Source: an uncultured Eubacteriales bacterium (GTDB lineage Bacteria; Bacillota; Clostridia; Oscillospirales; CAG-382). Taken from it: a stretch of DNA of 64,000 nt. The notes below the pieces were generated by a model. It did no database searches, was not told the DNA's origin, and was given only the letters and a program-made list of their open reading frames with translations. Shown here one piece after another: positions 40,436 to 49,195 of the stretch. The number at the start of each line of letters is the position of its first letter. The stretch's first letter is position 1. The position numbers were made by a program, and so were the translations under genes. The stretch lies in contig CAKSEL010000008.1 of the NCBI GenBank assembly GCA_934446675.1, positions 1 through 64,000 of the forward strand. Direction: 5' to 3'.

Positions 40436-43411
40436 CTACTTTCGTTCGTCCAGTGCGCCGATAAGACTGCGCAGACGGATTTTAACAGCGCCAAGGTTGG
40501 TAATTTCGTCAATTTTAATCTGTGTATAAAGTTTTCCGGAAGATTCGAGAATAGCACGGGTTTCATCTGTTGTAACGGCGTCAACGCCGCAGCCGAAAGA
40601 CACAAGCTGAACAAGCTCGACGTCGCTGTTTTCCACGGCGAACTGAGCCGCATTGTAAAGTCTTGAATGATAAGTCCACTGATTGAGAACATTGACCGCA
40701 GGAGAATTTTTTGCAAGTTTCCATACGCTGTCCTCGCTTACGACGGCAAAACCGAGAGATTTTGCAAGCTTGTCAATGCCGTGACCTATTTCGGGATCAA
40801 TATGATACGGTCTGCCGGCAAGAATAAGTATGCGCCTGCCGTTTTTGCGTGCATATTCAATAGCTTTCGCACCCTCGTCGCGCACCGACTGCATATAAGC
40901 TTCGTACTGTGCAAATCCGTGTTCGACGGCCGCCTTTACCTCGCGCTTTGAAATCTTAGCGTCGGGGAAAGCCTCTCCGAGATACTTGTGCAGCTCTTTC
41001 ACAAGCTGTTTTCTGTCGTTTATGTTGAGATACGGATACAGGAATCTGTGATTTTTCAGATCGTCCATGTTTCCGTTGAGAAGTTCGGGATAATATGCCA
41101 CAACCGGACAGTTGTAATGGTTGTCCGACGCGCCCTCGTCAATGTTGTAGGACAAACACGGATAAAAAATCGCGTCAACATTTTCGTTTATGAGCTTTTC
41201 CATGTGTCCGTGCATAATCTTTGCCGGATAGCAAGCCGTGTCAGACGGTATGCTGTACTGACCGAGCGAATATATCTCGCGTGTGGACAGTCCCGACAGC
41301 ACAGCCTCAAAGCCGAGATGCGTAAATATGCCGTTCCACAGCGGATAAAGCTCGTACATACCCAGAGCAAGCGGAAATCCTATTCTTCCGCGCTTGTTTT
41401 CGCCTTTCGGCAGACTTGTCAGCGCATTTCGCTTGAATTCGTGAAGATTGTATCCTCCGTCGTCCGCATTCTGAAGTCCGGCGCCCTTTTCACACTTGTT
41501 TCCCGTGATGAATTTTCTTCCGCCGGGGAATATGTTCACCGTCAGGTGACAGCCGTTTGTACAGCCGTGACATACCGCGCTCTTTGATTCGTGCGTAAAC
41601 GCGGCAAGCACGTCCTTTGAAACAAGAGAGGACTTTTCGGGCGCGTTTTTCTTTGCATAGAGCGCCGCGCCGTATGCGCCCATAAGACCTGCTATCGACG
41701 GTCTTACAACGTCGTGGCCTATCTCGCGTTCAAATGCACGTAGCACCGCGTCGTTGTAGAACGTACCGCCCTGAACGACTATGTTCTCGCCGAGTTCCTT
41801 TGCGGAATTCGCACGTATGACCTTGTATATCGCGTTTCTTACAACGCTCATCGAAAGTCCTGCGGAAATGTCGGATACGTCCGCGCCGTCCTTCTGCGCC
41901 TGCTTTACCGAGGAATTCATAAACACGGTGCAGCGCGTGCCGAGCTGAACGGGACGCTTTGCAAAAAGTCCGAGCTTGCTGAAAGACTCTATATCATATC
42001 CGAGCGACTTTGCGAAAGTCTCCAAAAATGAGCCGCAGCCCGAAGAACAAGCCTCGTTTAACATAATGCTGTCTATCGAGTTGTTGTGTACCTTAAAGCA
42101 CTTTATGTCCTGTCCGCCTATGTCGAGAATAAAGTCAACGTCGGGCTTAAAGTATCTCGCCGCACCGAAATGCGCCATGGTTTCGACAATTCCGAAATCC
42201 ACGCCGAACGCGTGCTTTATAAGCTCCTCGCCGTATCCTGTAACGCAAGCCGCGCCGAGTGTAATGCGGTCGGCGCACAGAACGTATATCTTCTCAAGCT
42301 GTGTTTTCACTATTCCTACGGGATCTGCCTTGTTCGAGTCGTAATACGAATACAGCAGCTCATTGTCCTCTGAAATAAGCGCAAGCTTTGTCGTCGTGCT
42401 GCCGCAGTCTATTCCGAGATAAGCTTTTCCGGAATAAGTATTTACATCTCTTTTCTTTACGTCGGACGTGTTGTGACGCGCGCAGAACTCCTCATACTGT
42501 TCCCTGTTTTCGAAAAGAGGGGGTGCTGCGGCAATCTGTGAGGCTTCTCCGACGCTTTTTTCTATTGCTTTCGCTAAAGATTCGTATGTAAACGTCTTTT
42601 CCTGCTTTTTTGCATACAGCGACGCGCCTATCGCAACGGAATATTTCGCATATTCCGGGAAAACCGCGTTTTCGCCGTCGAGTCCGAGCGTTTCCCTGAA
42701 ACGTATTCCCAGTCCCTTGCAGAAAGAGAGCGGACCGCCGAGAAACATTACCTTTCCGTCGATCTTGCGTCCCTGTGCAAGCCCGGCAATTGTCTGATTG
42801 ACGACAGCCTGATAAATACTCGCGCATATGTCCGCCTTTGCAGCACCCTGATTGAGCAGAGGCTGTATGTCGGTCTTTGCAAAAACTCCGCAGCGCGAGG
42901 CTATCGGATAAAGCCGCGTGCTCTTTAAGCTCAGCTCGTCAAGCTCGTCCGGCGTTATGTCGAGCAGCGTCGCCATCTGGTCTATAAACGCGCCCGTACC
43001 GCCTGCGCATGAGCCGTTCATTCTCTCGTCAAGTCCGCCTTTGAAGAAAATAATCTTCGCGTCCTCGCCGCCAAGCTCTATTACAACGCTTGTATCGGGT
43101 GCGAACTTTTTTACCGTCTCCGCGGTCGCAAAAACCTCCTGCACAAACGGAATACCTGCCTTTTCGGCAAGTCCGAGCCCTGCGGAACCTGATATTGCGG
43201 CATGAAACTCTCCGTCAAGATACTCCCCTGCCTGTTTTACAAGCTCAAGCGTCTTTTCGCGTACAAGCGACATATGTCTTTCGTATTTTTCAAATAAAAT
43301 CTCGCCGTTTTTTACAACCACGATCTTCGCCGTGGTCGAGCCGATATCTATACCGACGCTGACATCGCCGGGCATTGTGCCGGCTGCACGATTCTGAAGC
43401 ATCGTTTCCAA
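40436..43411 (-). CDS. Double acyl-CoA dehydratase activase (two BadF/BcrA domains plus DUF2229-type region)
   Basis: This 991-aa protein starts at a TTG 9 bases after GGAGG. The first ASKHA ATPase spans residues about 17-270 (VSVGIDIGSTTAKIVVVKNG, GGEDAKIIFF, NGSCAGGTGAFIDQMATLLD). The second spans about 330-580 (AYLGIDCGSTTTKLALISED, DIGGQDIKCF, NEACSSGCGSFLETFAKSLG). The rest carries a CHGCTNGCHLTVN cluster and a DUF2229-like region (SDTACYPAKIMHGHMEKLIN). In 2-hydroxyglutaryl-CoA dehydratase systems, the activase uses ATP to inject an electron into the dehydratase. The next gene downstream is its natural partner. Large tandem activases like this have no settled substrate. Confidence 0.85.
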   Translation of the reverse strand: METMLQNRAAGTMPGDVSVGIDIGSTTAKIVVVKNGEILFEKYERHMSLVREKTLELVKQAGEYLDGEFHAAISGSAGLGLAEKAGIPFVQEVFATAETVKKFAPDTSVVIELGGEDAKIIFFKGGLDERMNGSCAGGTGAFIDQMATLLDITPDELDELSLKSTRLYPIASRCGVFAKTDIQPLLNQGAAKADICASIYQAVVNQTIAGLAQGRKIDGKVMFLGGPLSFCKGLGIRFRETLGLDGENAVFPEYAKYSVAIGASLYAKKQEKTFTYESLAKAIEKSVGEASQIAAAPPLFENREQYEEFCARHNTSDVKKRDVNTYSGKAYLGIDCGSTTTKLALISEDNELLYSYYDSNKADPVGIVKTQLEKIYVLCADRITLGAACVTGYGEELIKHAFGVDFGIVETMAHFGAARYFKPDVDFILDIGGQDIKCFKVHNNSIDSIMLNEACSSGCGSFLETFAKSLGYDIESFSKLGLFAKRPVQLGTRCTVFMNSSVKQAQKDGADVSDISAGLSMSVVRNAIYKVIRANSAKELGENIVVQGGTFYNDAVLRAFEREIGHDVVRPSIAGLMGAYGAALYAKKNAPEKSSLVSKDVLAAFTHESKSAVCHGCTNGCHLTVNIFPGGRKFITGNKCEKGAGLQNADDGGYNLHEFKRNALTSLPKGENKRGRIGFPLALGMYELYPLWNGIFTHLGFEAVLSGLSTREIYSLGQYSIPSDTACYPAKIMHGHMEKLINENVDAIFYPCLSYNIDEGASDNHYNCPVVAYYPELLNGNMDDLKNHRFLYPYLNINDRKQLVKELHKYLGEAFPDAKISKREVKAAVEHGFAQYEAYMQSVRDEGAKAIEYARKNGRRILILAGRPYHIDPEIGHGIDKLAKSLGFAVVSEDSVWKLAKNSPAVNVLNQWTYHSRLYNAAQFAVENSDVELVQLVSFGCGVDAVTTDETRAILESSGKLYTQIKIDEITNLGAVKIRLRSLIGALDERK

Positions 43412-43484
43412 TTTCGTATTCCTCCCGGCTTTTATGGGTACGCCGCGAAAAAAATGCGGCAGTGTACATTAGAATATTAATACT

Positions 43485-43513
43485 ATTATATTGTTATTTT
43501 TTCGTCATTTCAA
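43485..43513 (-). promoter_or_regulatory. Promoter of the activase gene
   Basis: Minus-strand TTGAAA (43513-43508), a 17-base spacer and TATAAT (43490-43485), 74 bases before the TTG start. Confidence 0.75.
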
Positions 43514-43602
43514 CAGATTTGACATAACATCAAGGTAAACATTTTTTTAACGCGCCGGGAATTCTTAACATATTTATATATAACGTCAAAAAATACCTTT
43601 AT

Positions 43603-44985
43603 TTACCGTACCGTAATTTCGTCCGCGGCACGAATTTCCGCACTGTACTTTTTCTCGTCTTTTCTCATGAAATAGACAAGCATTATCATGTGTACGACAA
43701 GAGTCATTGCCCACGAGATCGGGTACGATACAAACAGCACCTCAAGAGATCTGTATGCCTTAAATACCGTATAGATCCATACCACTCTGAAAACGCACGC
43801 ACCCAAAAGCGATACCACCATCGACGCAAACGAATGGCATATTCCCTTGATTATGCTTGAACACGTGTCCATGAATCCGCAGACAAAGTACGGCAGACAT
43901 ATAAACATCATTCTTATTTTTCCGGCGGCTATTTCTTCTGGTATTTTTGTGTACAGTCCGAGCAGCTGTTCGGGGAAGACATTGACCAGAATGCCGAGTG
44001 AAAGACCGCAGACCAGTTGCATTGCAAAGCTTATAAACATAACCTTGTATATGCGCTTAAATTTGAGCGCACCGTAGTTCTGACCGGCAAAAGTCGCCGC
44101 AGTTGAGGCTATGCTGTTGAGAATAAGATAAATATAACCCTCTATGTTTGCAGTAGCCGTGCTTCCCGACATTACCGCAAGTCCGAAAGAGTTTATGGAG
44201 GACTGTATTAGCATATTCGAGATGGAAAACAGCGAACCCTGAATGCCGCCGGGAAGTCCCATGGCGACTATCTCTTTAAGCTGTTTTTTGTCTATGCGAA
44301 GTTTCTTTAAGTCAAGGTGCAAAAATCCGTCGTACTTCAAAAAGCACCTGACGCAGAGCGCTGCGGAAAAGATCTGCGAAATTACCGTGGCTATCGCAAC
44401 TCCGGCAACGTTCAGATCAAATACAATTACAAAGATAAGGTTTAAAATAATATTTATAACGCCTGCGGAGGATATGTAATACAGCGAGCGCTTTGAATCT
44501 CCGACAGCTCTTAACATTGCCGCGCAGAAGTTGAAAAGCAGCATAAACGGCATTCCGGCAAAGTATATAAGCATATATATTTCGGACTGGTCTATTACTT
44601 CCTCGGGCGTCGCCATAATTTCAAGCAGCGGTCTTACAAATGCCATCGACAGCGCCGCTCCGAAAACTCCGACAATAAGACTGAGAAGTATCGACGTATG
44701 TACGCAGTCGCTTGCCTCTTTTTCGTTTTTCTGACCGTAGTAGCGCGCCATGCATATTCCTGCGCCGAGAGAAAGTCCGCCGAAAAAGTTTACGAACAGA
44801 CTTACCACACTTCCCGTAGCGCCCACAGCCGCAAGCGCTCCTTTATGACCGAATTCGCCGACTACGACAAGGTCGGCCGTGTTGAAAAGCTGCTGAAGCA
44901 CCATTGTCAGCATAAGCGGCACGGCGAAGGTTATCATTTTGCCCAGAAGAGGACCAGAACACATATCAATTTCGTTCTTTTTCAT
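43603..44985 (-). CDS. MATE family efflux transporter
   Basis: The 460-aa membrane protein has about 12 hydrophobic helices in two similar halves. Family marks are GPLLGKMITFAVPLMLTMVL, QQLFNTADLVVVGEFGHKGA, LSLGAGICMARYYGQKNEKE and, in the second half, GLPGGIQGSLFSISNMLIQS and AGQNYGALKFKRIYKVMFIS. It exports cationic drugs or metabolites using a Na+ or H+ gradient. It begins 12 bases after the ecfA2 stop, in the position where ecfT is often found in ECF operons. The substrate is unknown. Confidence 0.9.
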   Translation of the reverse strand: MKKNEIDMCSGPLLGKMITFAVPLMLTMVLQQLFNTADLVVVGEFGHKGALAAVGATGSVVSLFVNFFGGLSLGAGICMARYYGQKNEKEASDCVHTSILLSLIVGVFGAALSMAFVRPLLEIMATPEEVIDQSEIYMLIYFAGMPFMLLFNFCAAMLRAVGDSKRSLYYISSAGVINIILNLIFVIVFDLNVAGVAIATVISQIFSAALCVRCFLKYDGFLHLDLKKLRIDKKQLKEIVAMGLPGGIQGSLFSISNMLIQSSINSFGLAVMSGSTATANIEGYIYLILNSIASTAATFAGQNYGALKFKRIYKVMFISFAMQLVCGLSLGILVNVFPEQLLGLYTKIPEEIAAGKIRMMFICLPYFVCGFMDTCSSIIKGICHSFASMVVSLLGACVFRVVWIYTVFKAYRSLEVLFVSYPISWAMTLVVHMIMLVYFMRKDEKKYSAEIRAADEITVR

Positions 44986-44997
44986 AACTGCCTTTCC

Positions 44998-45852
44998 TCA
45001 TCGCTTTTCAGAATGAAAAAAATCGAGTATGGCGCCTTTCGCGTCGTCCAATGTATATGCGGAATCGTCAACGTTATATCCGTCTTTTTTTAATTTTGCG
45101 AGTATCTGCGTAACCTGCGGAACATTCAGTCCGTTCTTTACAAGCAGCTCATGCTTTGCAAAAACCTCTCTCGGAATTCCCGACATGAGCACTCTGCCCT
45201 CCGCCATGGTTATTATCTCGTCGGAATACAGAGCTATATCCTCCATGCTGTGAGAGATGATCACAAGCGTGTTTTTGCTGTTGTCGCGGAATTTGCAGAG
45301 CCTGTTCAGTATATCCGTCTTTCCTCTCGGATCAAGACCGGCTGCCGGCTCGTCAAGCACAAGTATTTCGGGGTTCATCGCTATAACGCCGGCGATCGCA
45401 ACGCGTCTTTTCTGTCCGCCCGAAAGTTCAAACGGGCTTTTCTCAAGCATATCCGACGGTATTCCCGTAAACTCCGCCGCATATTCCACTCTTTGCTTTA
45501 TCTCGCTTTCCGAAAGTCCCATGTTTTTAGGTCCGAAAGCTATGTCATTCGCGACGGTTTCCTCGAAAAGCTGATATTCGGGGTACTGGAACACAAGTCC
45601 GACCTTGAATCTTACGCTTCTCGAATCATATCCCTTTTCCCATATGTCTTTTCCGTCGAGAAGAACCCTGCCGCCCGTAGGTTTAAGCAGCGCGTTCATC
45701 ATTTGGGAAAGAGTGGATTTTCCGGAACCCGTGTGACCTATAATACCCGTAACTTTTCCGGGAGTTATCTTAAAGCTTACATTGTCAACCGCCGTCTTTT
45801 TGTACGGAGTATTTGCGCCGTAAACATAGCTTACGTTTTCAAATTCAAGCAT
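44998..45852 (-). CDS. ecfA2: ECF transporter energy-coupling ATPase (EcfA2 type)
   Basis: The 284-aa ABC ATPase begins MLEFENVSYVYGANTPYKKT, 7 bases after AAAGGAG. Walker A is GHTGSGKSTLSQMMNALLKP, the signature is ELSGGQKRRVAIAGVIAMNP, Walker B is PEILVLDEPAAGLDPRG, and the H-loop is VIISHSMEDIALYSDEII. It overlaps the end of ecfA1 by 8 bases, so the two ATPases are co-translated as usual. They would energise several S components, such as the one at 12957-13481. No EcfT gene follows in the window. Confidence 0.9.
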   Translation of the reverse strand: MLEFENVSYVYGANTPYKKTAVDNVSFKITPGKVTGIIGHTGSGKSTLSQMMNALLKPTGGRVLLDGKDIWEKGYDSRSVRFKVGLVFQYPEYQLFEETVANDIAFGPKNMGLSESEIKQRVEYAAEFTGIPSDMLEKSPFELSGGQKRRVAIAGVIAMNPEILVLDEPAAGLDPRGKTDILNRLCKFRDNSKNTLVIISHSMEDIALYSDEIITMAEGRVLMSGIPREVFAKHELLVKNGLNVPQVTQILAKLKKDGYNVDDSAYTLDDAKGAILDFFHSEKR

Positions 45853-46783
45853 TCTGCTCTCCTTTCGGCGTATCGGGACGCGTCTGCGGACGTATTCCCG
45901 ACTTTTCAAATGCAGCCTCTATCGCGCGCACGGCGCTGTCCGTGTCTATAACGCCAGACACGTCAATGTCAATTCCGCTCTTTTTAAGCTCATTCACAAG
46001 ATTCGACGCCTGCGGTGCCTCAAGTCCGGCGTTTTTCAGCAGTTCTCTCTTTGAGAAGACCTCAACCGGCGTACCCTTTGCAAGCAGCTTTCCCTCGTTT
46101 ATGACAAAAAGCTCGTCCGCAAGAGACGCCTCCTCCATATAATGCGTTATCAGCACCACCGTAATACCCGATTCTTTAAGACCGAGAATGGTTTTCATTA
46201 TATCCTCTCTGCCCTTTGGATCAAGCATTGCGGTAGACTCGTCGAATATCATACATTCCGGGTGCATTGCGAGAACCCCGGCAATGGCGACTCTTTGTTT
46301 CTGACCGCCCGAAAGCTTATGCGTATCGTGGCAGGCATATTCGGTAAGCCCGACGGTTTTCAGCGCCTCGTCCACGCGCTTTCTTATTTCGGCAGGCTCA
46401 AGTCCGAGATTTTCCGGTGCAAAGGCAACGTCGTCCTCAACAAGCGTTGCGACGAGCTGGTTATCAGGGTTCTGGAACACCATCCCGACTGTTTTTCTTA
46501 TGTCGAAATTCACGCTTTCGTCCGAGCTGTCAAGCGGCGTTTCGCTGTCCGAACGGTATATTTTAACGCTGCCGGAAAGAGGCATGTAGATGCCCGAAAG
46601 CAGCTTTGCGAGCGTAGATTTGCCCGAACCGTTATGCCCTATAAGCGCAGTAAAGCTGCCGCGTTTAATGTCAAGTGAAACACCGTCCACCGCGGCAGGC
46701 ATTTTTTCGGGGAGAATATCCTCTCCTCCGTCGTATTTGAATACAAGGTCTTTAGCCTCGATTATATTTATATTTTCTGTCAA
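45845..46783 (-). CDS. ecfA1: ECF transporter energy-coupling ATPase (EcfA1 type)
   Basis: The 312-aa ATPase uses a TTG start at 46783, 6 bases after GGAGG. Walker A is GHNGSGKSTLAKLLSGIYMP, the signature KLSGGQKQRVAIAGVLAMHP, Walker B ECMIFDESTAMLDPKGR, and the H-loop VVLITHYMEEASLADELFVI. The DESTAMLDP Walker B is typical of EcfA1. The C-terminus (about 285-312) is a charged tail not seen in EcfA2. It follows mtaB after a 21-base gap, so both may be in one transcript. Confidence 0.9.
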   Translation of the reverse strand: MTENINIIEAKDLVFKYDGGEDILPEKMPAAVDGVSLDIKRGSFTALIGHNGSGKSTLAKLLSGIYMPLSGSVKIYRSDSETPLDSSDESVNFDIRKTVGMVFQNPDNQLVATLVEDDVAFAPENLGLEPAEIRKRVDEALKTVGLTEYACHDTHKLSGGQKQRVAIAGVLAMHPECMIFDESTAMLDPKGREDIMKTILGLKESGITVVLITHYMEEASLADELFVINEGKLLAKGTPVEVFSKRELLKNAGLEAPQASNLVNELKKSGIDIDVSGVIDTDSAVRAIEAAFEKSGIRPQTRPDTPKGEQNA

Positions 46784-46804
46784 ACCCAACCTCCGCAAGC
46801 CTTT

Positions 46805-48139
46805 TTACGGCTGTCCGGCGAATACAAATCCGGCGTTTTCGTCAATTTTTTCAAGCCTTATTTTCGTAATGTCGTTCGGCTTAAAAAAATGCGCGTCTTT
46901 ATATCTTACTTCAATATAGTTTTCCGTATATCCGTGAGCATATCCGTTTTTATATGTTTCCCACAGGACGTTTGCAGTCTTTCCGGCGTATTTTTCAAGC
47001 GTCTTTTTTCTCACTTCAAGCATTTTCTTTGTGAGCATTGCCGCGCGCTCGTGCTTTACGTTTTCGGGCAGCTTTCCGTCAAATTCCGACGCAGCAGTGC
47101 CTTTTCTGTCAGAATACGGGAACACGTGTACATACAGAAATCCGCACTTTTCGACAAATTCAAGCGTTTCAAGGAACATATCCTCAGTCTCGCCGGGAAA
47201 TCCGACGATTATATCGGTCGTAGCCTCAAAATCCGGAAAATACTCGTGCAGCATATTCAGCTTTTCGAGAAACATACCCGTATTGTACTTTCTGCGCATA
47301 GCTTTCAGCACATCGTCGCAGCCGCTCTGCAGTGAAAGATGAAAATGCGGCATTACTTCGGGTATATCCGACAGCTCCGAAACAAGCTTCTGCGTAATGA
47401 CCGTCGGTTCAAGCGAGCCGAAACGTATGCGTTTTACATTTTCTATTTCCGAAACTTTTTCTGCAAGATCTGACAGCGTAAGTCCGCAGTCTTTTCCGAA
47501 CGCCGCCGTTTCTATTCCCGTAAGCACTATCTCGCGGCAGCCCGACGCCGTTATATCGCAGCATTCGCCTACAACCTCGTCAATGCTCTTTGAACGAACG
47601 TGTCCGCGCGCTTTGGGAATAATGCAGTACGAACACTTATTGTCGCAGCCGTCTACAACCTTTAAAAACGCTCTTGTGTTATCGCTGCCGTGAACGGACA
47701 TATGCTCAATTGTACCGTGCGAAAAAATATCGTCAACGAAATCTTCGGTTTCATGCTCTTTTCCGCTCTTTTTGCTTTCGACAAGCTTTTTTGCAAGCGC
47801 CGCGCACGCCATTTTTTCACCCGTGCCGAAAACCGCGTCGACTCCGTGTATCTTCTTTGCCTGTTCGGGATTTGTCTGCGACATACAGCCTATAACTATA
47901 ACGACAGCCTCACCGCCGCCGTTTTTTACGGCTCTGCGTATTATCTGCCTTGATTTTCTGTCGCTTTCGGCGGTAACGGTACAGGTATTGATTACATAGA
48001 CGTCGCATTTTGCGTCAAAATCGCCTATTTCAAAGCCACCGCTTACAAACGCCTCCTCGACTGCCCTTGTTTCGTACTGATTTACGCGGCAGCCGAGAGT
48101 ATAAAACGCCGCGGTATACTTTTCCTTACGCTCTATCAT
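46805..48139 (-). CDS. mtaB: tRNA t6A37 methylthiotransferase
   Basis: The 444-aa radical-SAM enzyme adds a methylthio group to t6A at tRNA position 37. The N-terminal UPF0004 domain has YTLGCRVNQYETRAVEEAF and VINTCTVTAESDRKSRQII, with cysteines of an auxiliary cluster. The radical SAM motif is VVDGCDNKCSYCIIPKARGH. Then come IVLTGIETAAFG and SLEPTVITQKL, and a C-terminal TRAM-type region (KTANVLWETYKNGYAHGYTE). GCRVNQYE distinguishes MtaB from MiaB and RimO. Its start overlaps the upstream phosphoribosyltransferase gene by 4 bases. Confidence 0.92.
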   Translation of the reverse strand: MIERKEKYTAAFYTLGCRVNQYETRAVEEAFVSGGFEIGDFDAKCDVYVINTCTVTAESDRKSRQIIRRAVKNGGGEAVVIVIGCMSQTNPEQAKKIHGVDAVFGTGEKMACAALAKKLVESKKSGKEHETEDFVDDIFSHGTIEHMSVHGSDNTRAFLKVVDGCDNKCSYCIIPKARGHVRSKSIDEVVGECCDITASGCREIVLTGIETAAFGKDCGLTLSDLAEKVSEIENVKRIRFGSLEPTVITQKLVSELSDIPEVMPHFHLSLQSGCDDVLKAMRRKYNTGMFLEKLNMLHEYFPDFEATTDIIVGFPGETEDMFLETLEFVEKCGFLYVHVFPYSDRKGTAASEFDGKLPENVKHERAAMLTKKMLEVRKKTLEKYAGKTANVLWETYKNGYAHGYTENYIEVRYKDAHFFKPNDITKIRLEKIDENAGFVFAGQP

Positions 48140-48675
48140 TTAAAGAACAGAGGAAGCTCCTCAAGGAATTTGATGTCATGGCGCTTTGCGGCGTCGCCTT
48201 CCGCAAGTACGGCAGCTCTGCACACAACGTTTCCGCCAGCCTTTTCGACAAGCTCTTCCACAGCATGGAGCGACTCTCCCGTGCTTATAACGTCGTCAAC
48301 TATGACGATTCTCTTGCCCTTCATGAGTTCTGCGTCCTTGCCGTCAAGATACAGTTTCTGTTCTCCGGCAGTTGTAATGGACTGAACCGTAACGCAAAGC
48401 GGATCTGTCATATAAGCCTTTGCCTTTTTTCTTGCGATTATATGCTTTTTTTCGCCGGCAAGGCGCGCCATCTCGTTTACAAGTCCGATAGCCTTTGCTT
48501 CGGGCGCTATAAGATAGTCGTGTTCGGGTATAATCTTATTAAGTTCTCTTGCGCAAGCCTCGGTAAGCTCATAGTCTCCGAGAAGTACAAAGCCTGCAAT
48601 AGAAAGCTTATCGTTAAGCGCGCATATAGGCAGATCTCTTTCAAGACCCGCAACTTTAAGTCTGTAATATTCCAT
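48136..48675 (-). CDS. Purine-type phosphoribosyltransferase (Apt/Xpt-like)
   Basis: The 179-aa type I phosphoribosyltransferase has the PRPP-binding loop RIVIVDDVISTGESLHAVEE near residues 123-142. Other family traits are LIAPEAKAIGLVNEMARLAG and AYMTDPLCVTVQSITTAGEQ. The length and order resemble adenine/xanthine phosphoribosyltransferases, but the base specificity cannot be read, and some family members regulate transcription. The chosen ATG at 48675 follows GGAG at 11 bases; an in-frame GTG four codons earlier overlaps this site. It overlaps mtaB. Confidence 0.82.
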   Translation of the reverse strand: MEYYRLKVAGLERDLPICALNDKLSIAGFVLLGDYELTEACARELNKIIPEHDYLIAPEAKAIGLVNEMARLAGEKKHIIARKKAKAYMTDPLCVTVQSITTAGEQKLYLDGKDAELMKGKRIVIVDDVISTGESLHAVEELVEKAGGNVVCRAAVLAEGDAAKRHDIKFLEELPLFFK

Positions 48676-48700
48676 GTCAAAAAACACTCCGTTGATTATT

Positions 48701-48723
48701 AAAAAGTTACGTGCAGAACACGT
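48701..48723 (-). terminator. Short terminator after the HIT gene, inside the next gene's leader
   Basis: Minus-strand ACGTG (48723-48719) pairs with CACGT (48713-48709), followed by AACTTTTT. The stem has only five pairs. It also lies directly downstream of the promoter at 48732-48760. Confidence 0.45.
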
Positions 48724-48731
48724 TTTTACTC

Positions 48732-48760
48732 ATTATATTACAATAATGAAAATTATGCAA
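48732..48760 (-). promoter_or_regulatory. Promoter of the phosphoribosyltransferase-mtaB-ecf group
   Basis: Minus-strand TTGCAT (48760-48755), a 17-base spacer and TATAAT (48737-48732). The -35 overlaps the last codons of the HIT gene. Confidence 0.65.
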
Positions 48761-49091
48761 GCGTTTCGGGAAGTTTTGCGCCGCCGAGAATGTGAAAATG
48801 CAGGTGCATTACCGACTGGCAGCCGTCCTCGCCGCAGTTTGTTATTACGCGGTAGCCGTTTGTAATACCGGCAAGCTTTGCGATATTGGGTATCTTTTCA
48901 AATATCTTGCTTACGTACACGGAATTATCCGCGTGAACGTCGTCGGTATTTTCAATATGCTTTTTGGGAACTACGAGAACGTGTACCGGCGCCATGGGGT
49001 TTATATCGTAGAACGCGTACATATAATCGTCTTCATACAGTTTTTTTGAGGGTATTTCACCCTTTATTATTTTACAGAATATGCAGTCCAT
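48753..49091 (-). CDS. HIT family nucleotide-binding hydrolase
   Basis: The 112-aa protein has a conserved start (MDCIFCKIIKGEIPSKKLYE) and the catalytic histidine triad MHLHFHILGG near residues 94-103. This is the Hint-type branch, which hydrolyses adenosine phosphoramidates or related nucleotides. The cysteine pair near the N-terminus with downstream histidines can bind zinc. It stands alone between thrS and the phosphoribosyltransferase gene. Its physiological substrate is unknown. Confidence 0.93.
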   Translation of the reverse strand: MDCIFCKIIKGEIPSKKLYEDDYMYAFYDINPMAPVHVLVVPKKHIENTDDVHADNSVYVSKIFEKIPNIAKLAGITNGYRVITNCGEDGCQSVMHLHFHILGGAKLPETLA

Positions 49092-49195
49092 TCCTCTTTA
49101 CTCCTTACAAAAATTTTTATTAAAGCACACATACTGCCGGAAAGCGGCATGATCCGTTCTCTCCGGCAATACATGATATGCGTTTTATACTATTT

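Noticed and set aside
45151..45951. A 266-codon plus-strand frame opposite ecfA2
   Set aside because: It lies opposite conserved ATPase motifs and resembles no protein family.
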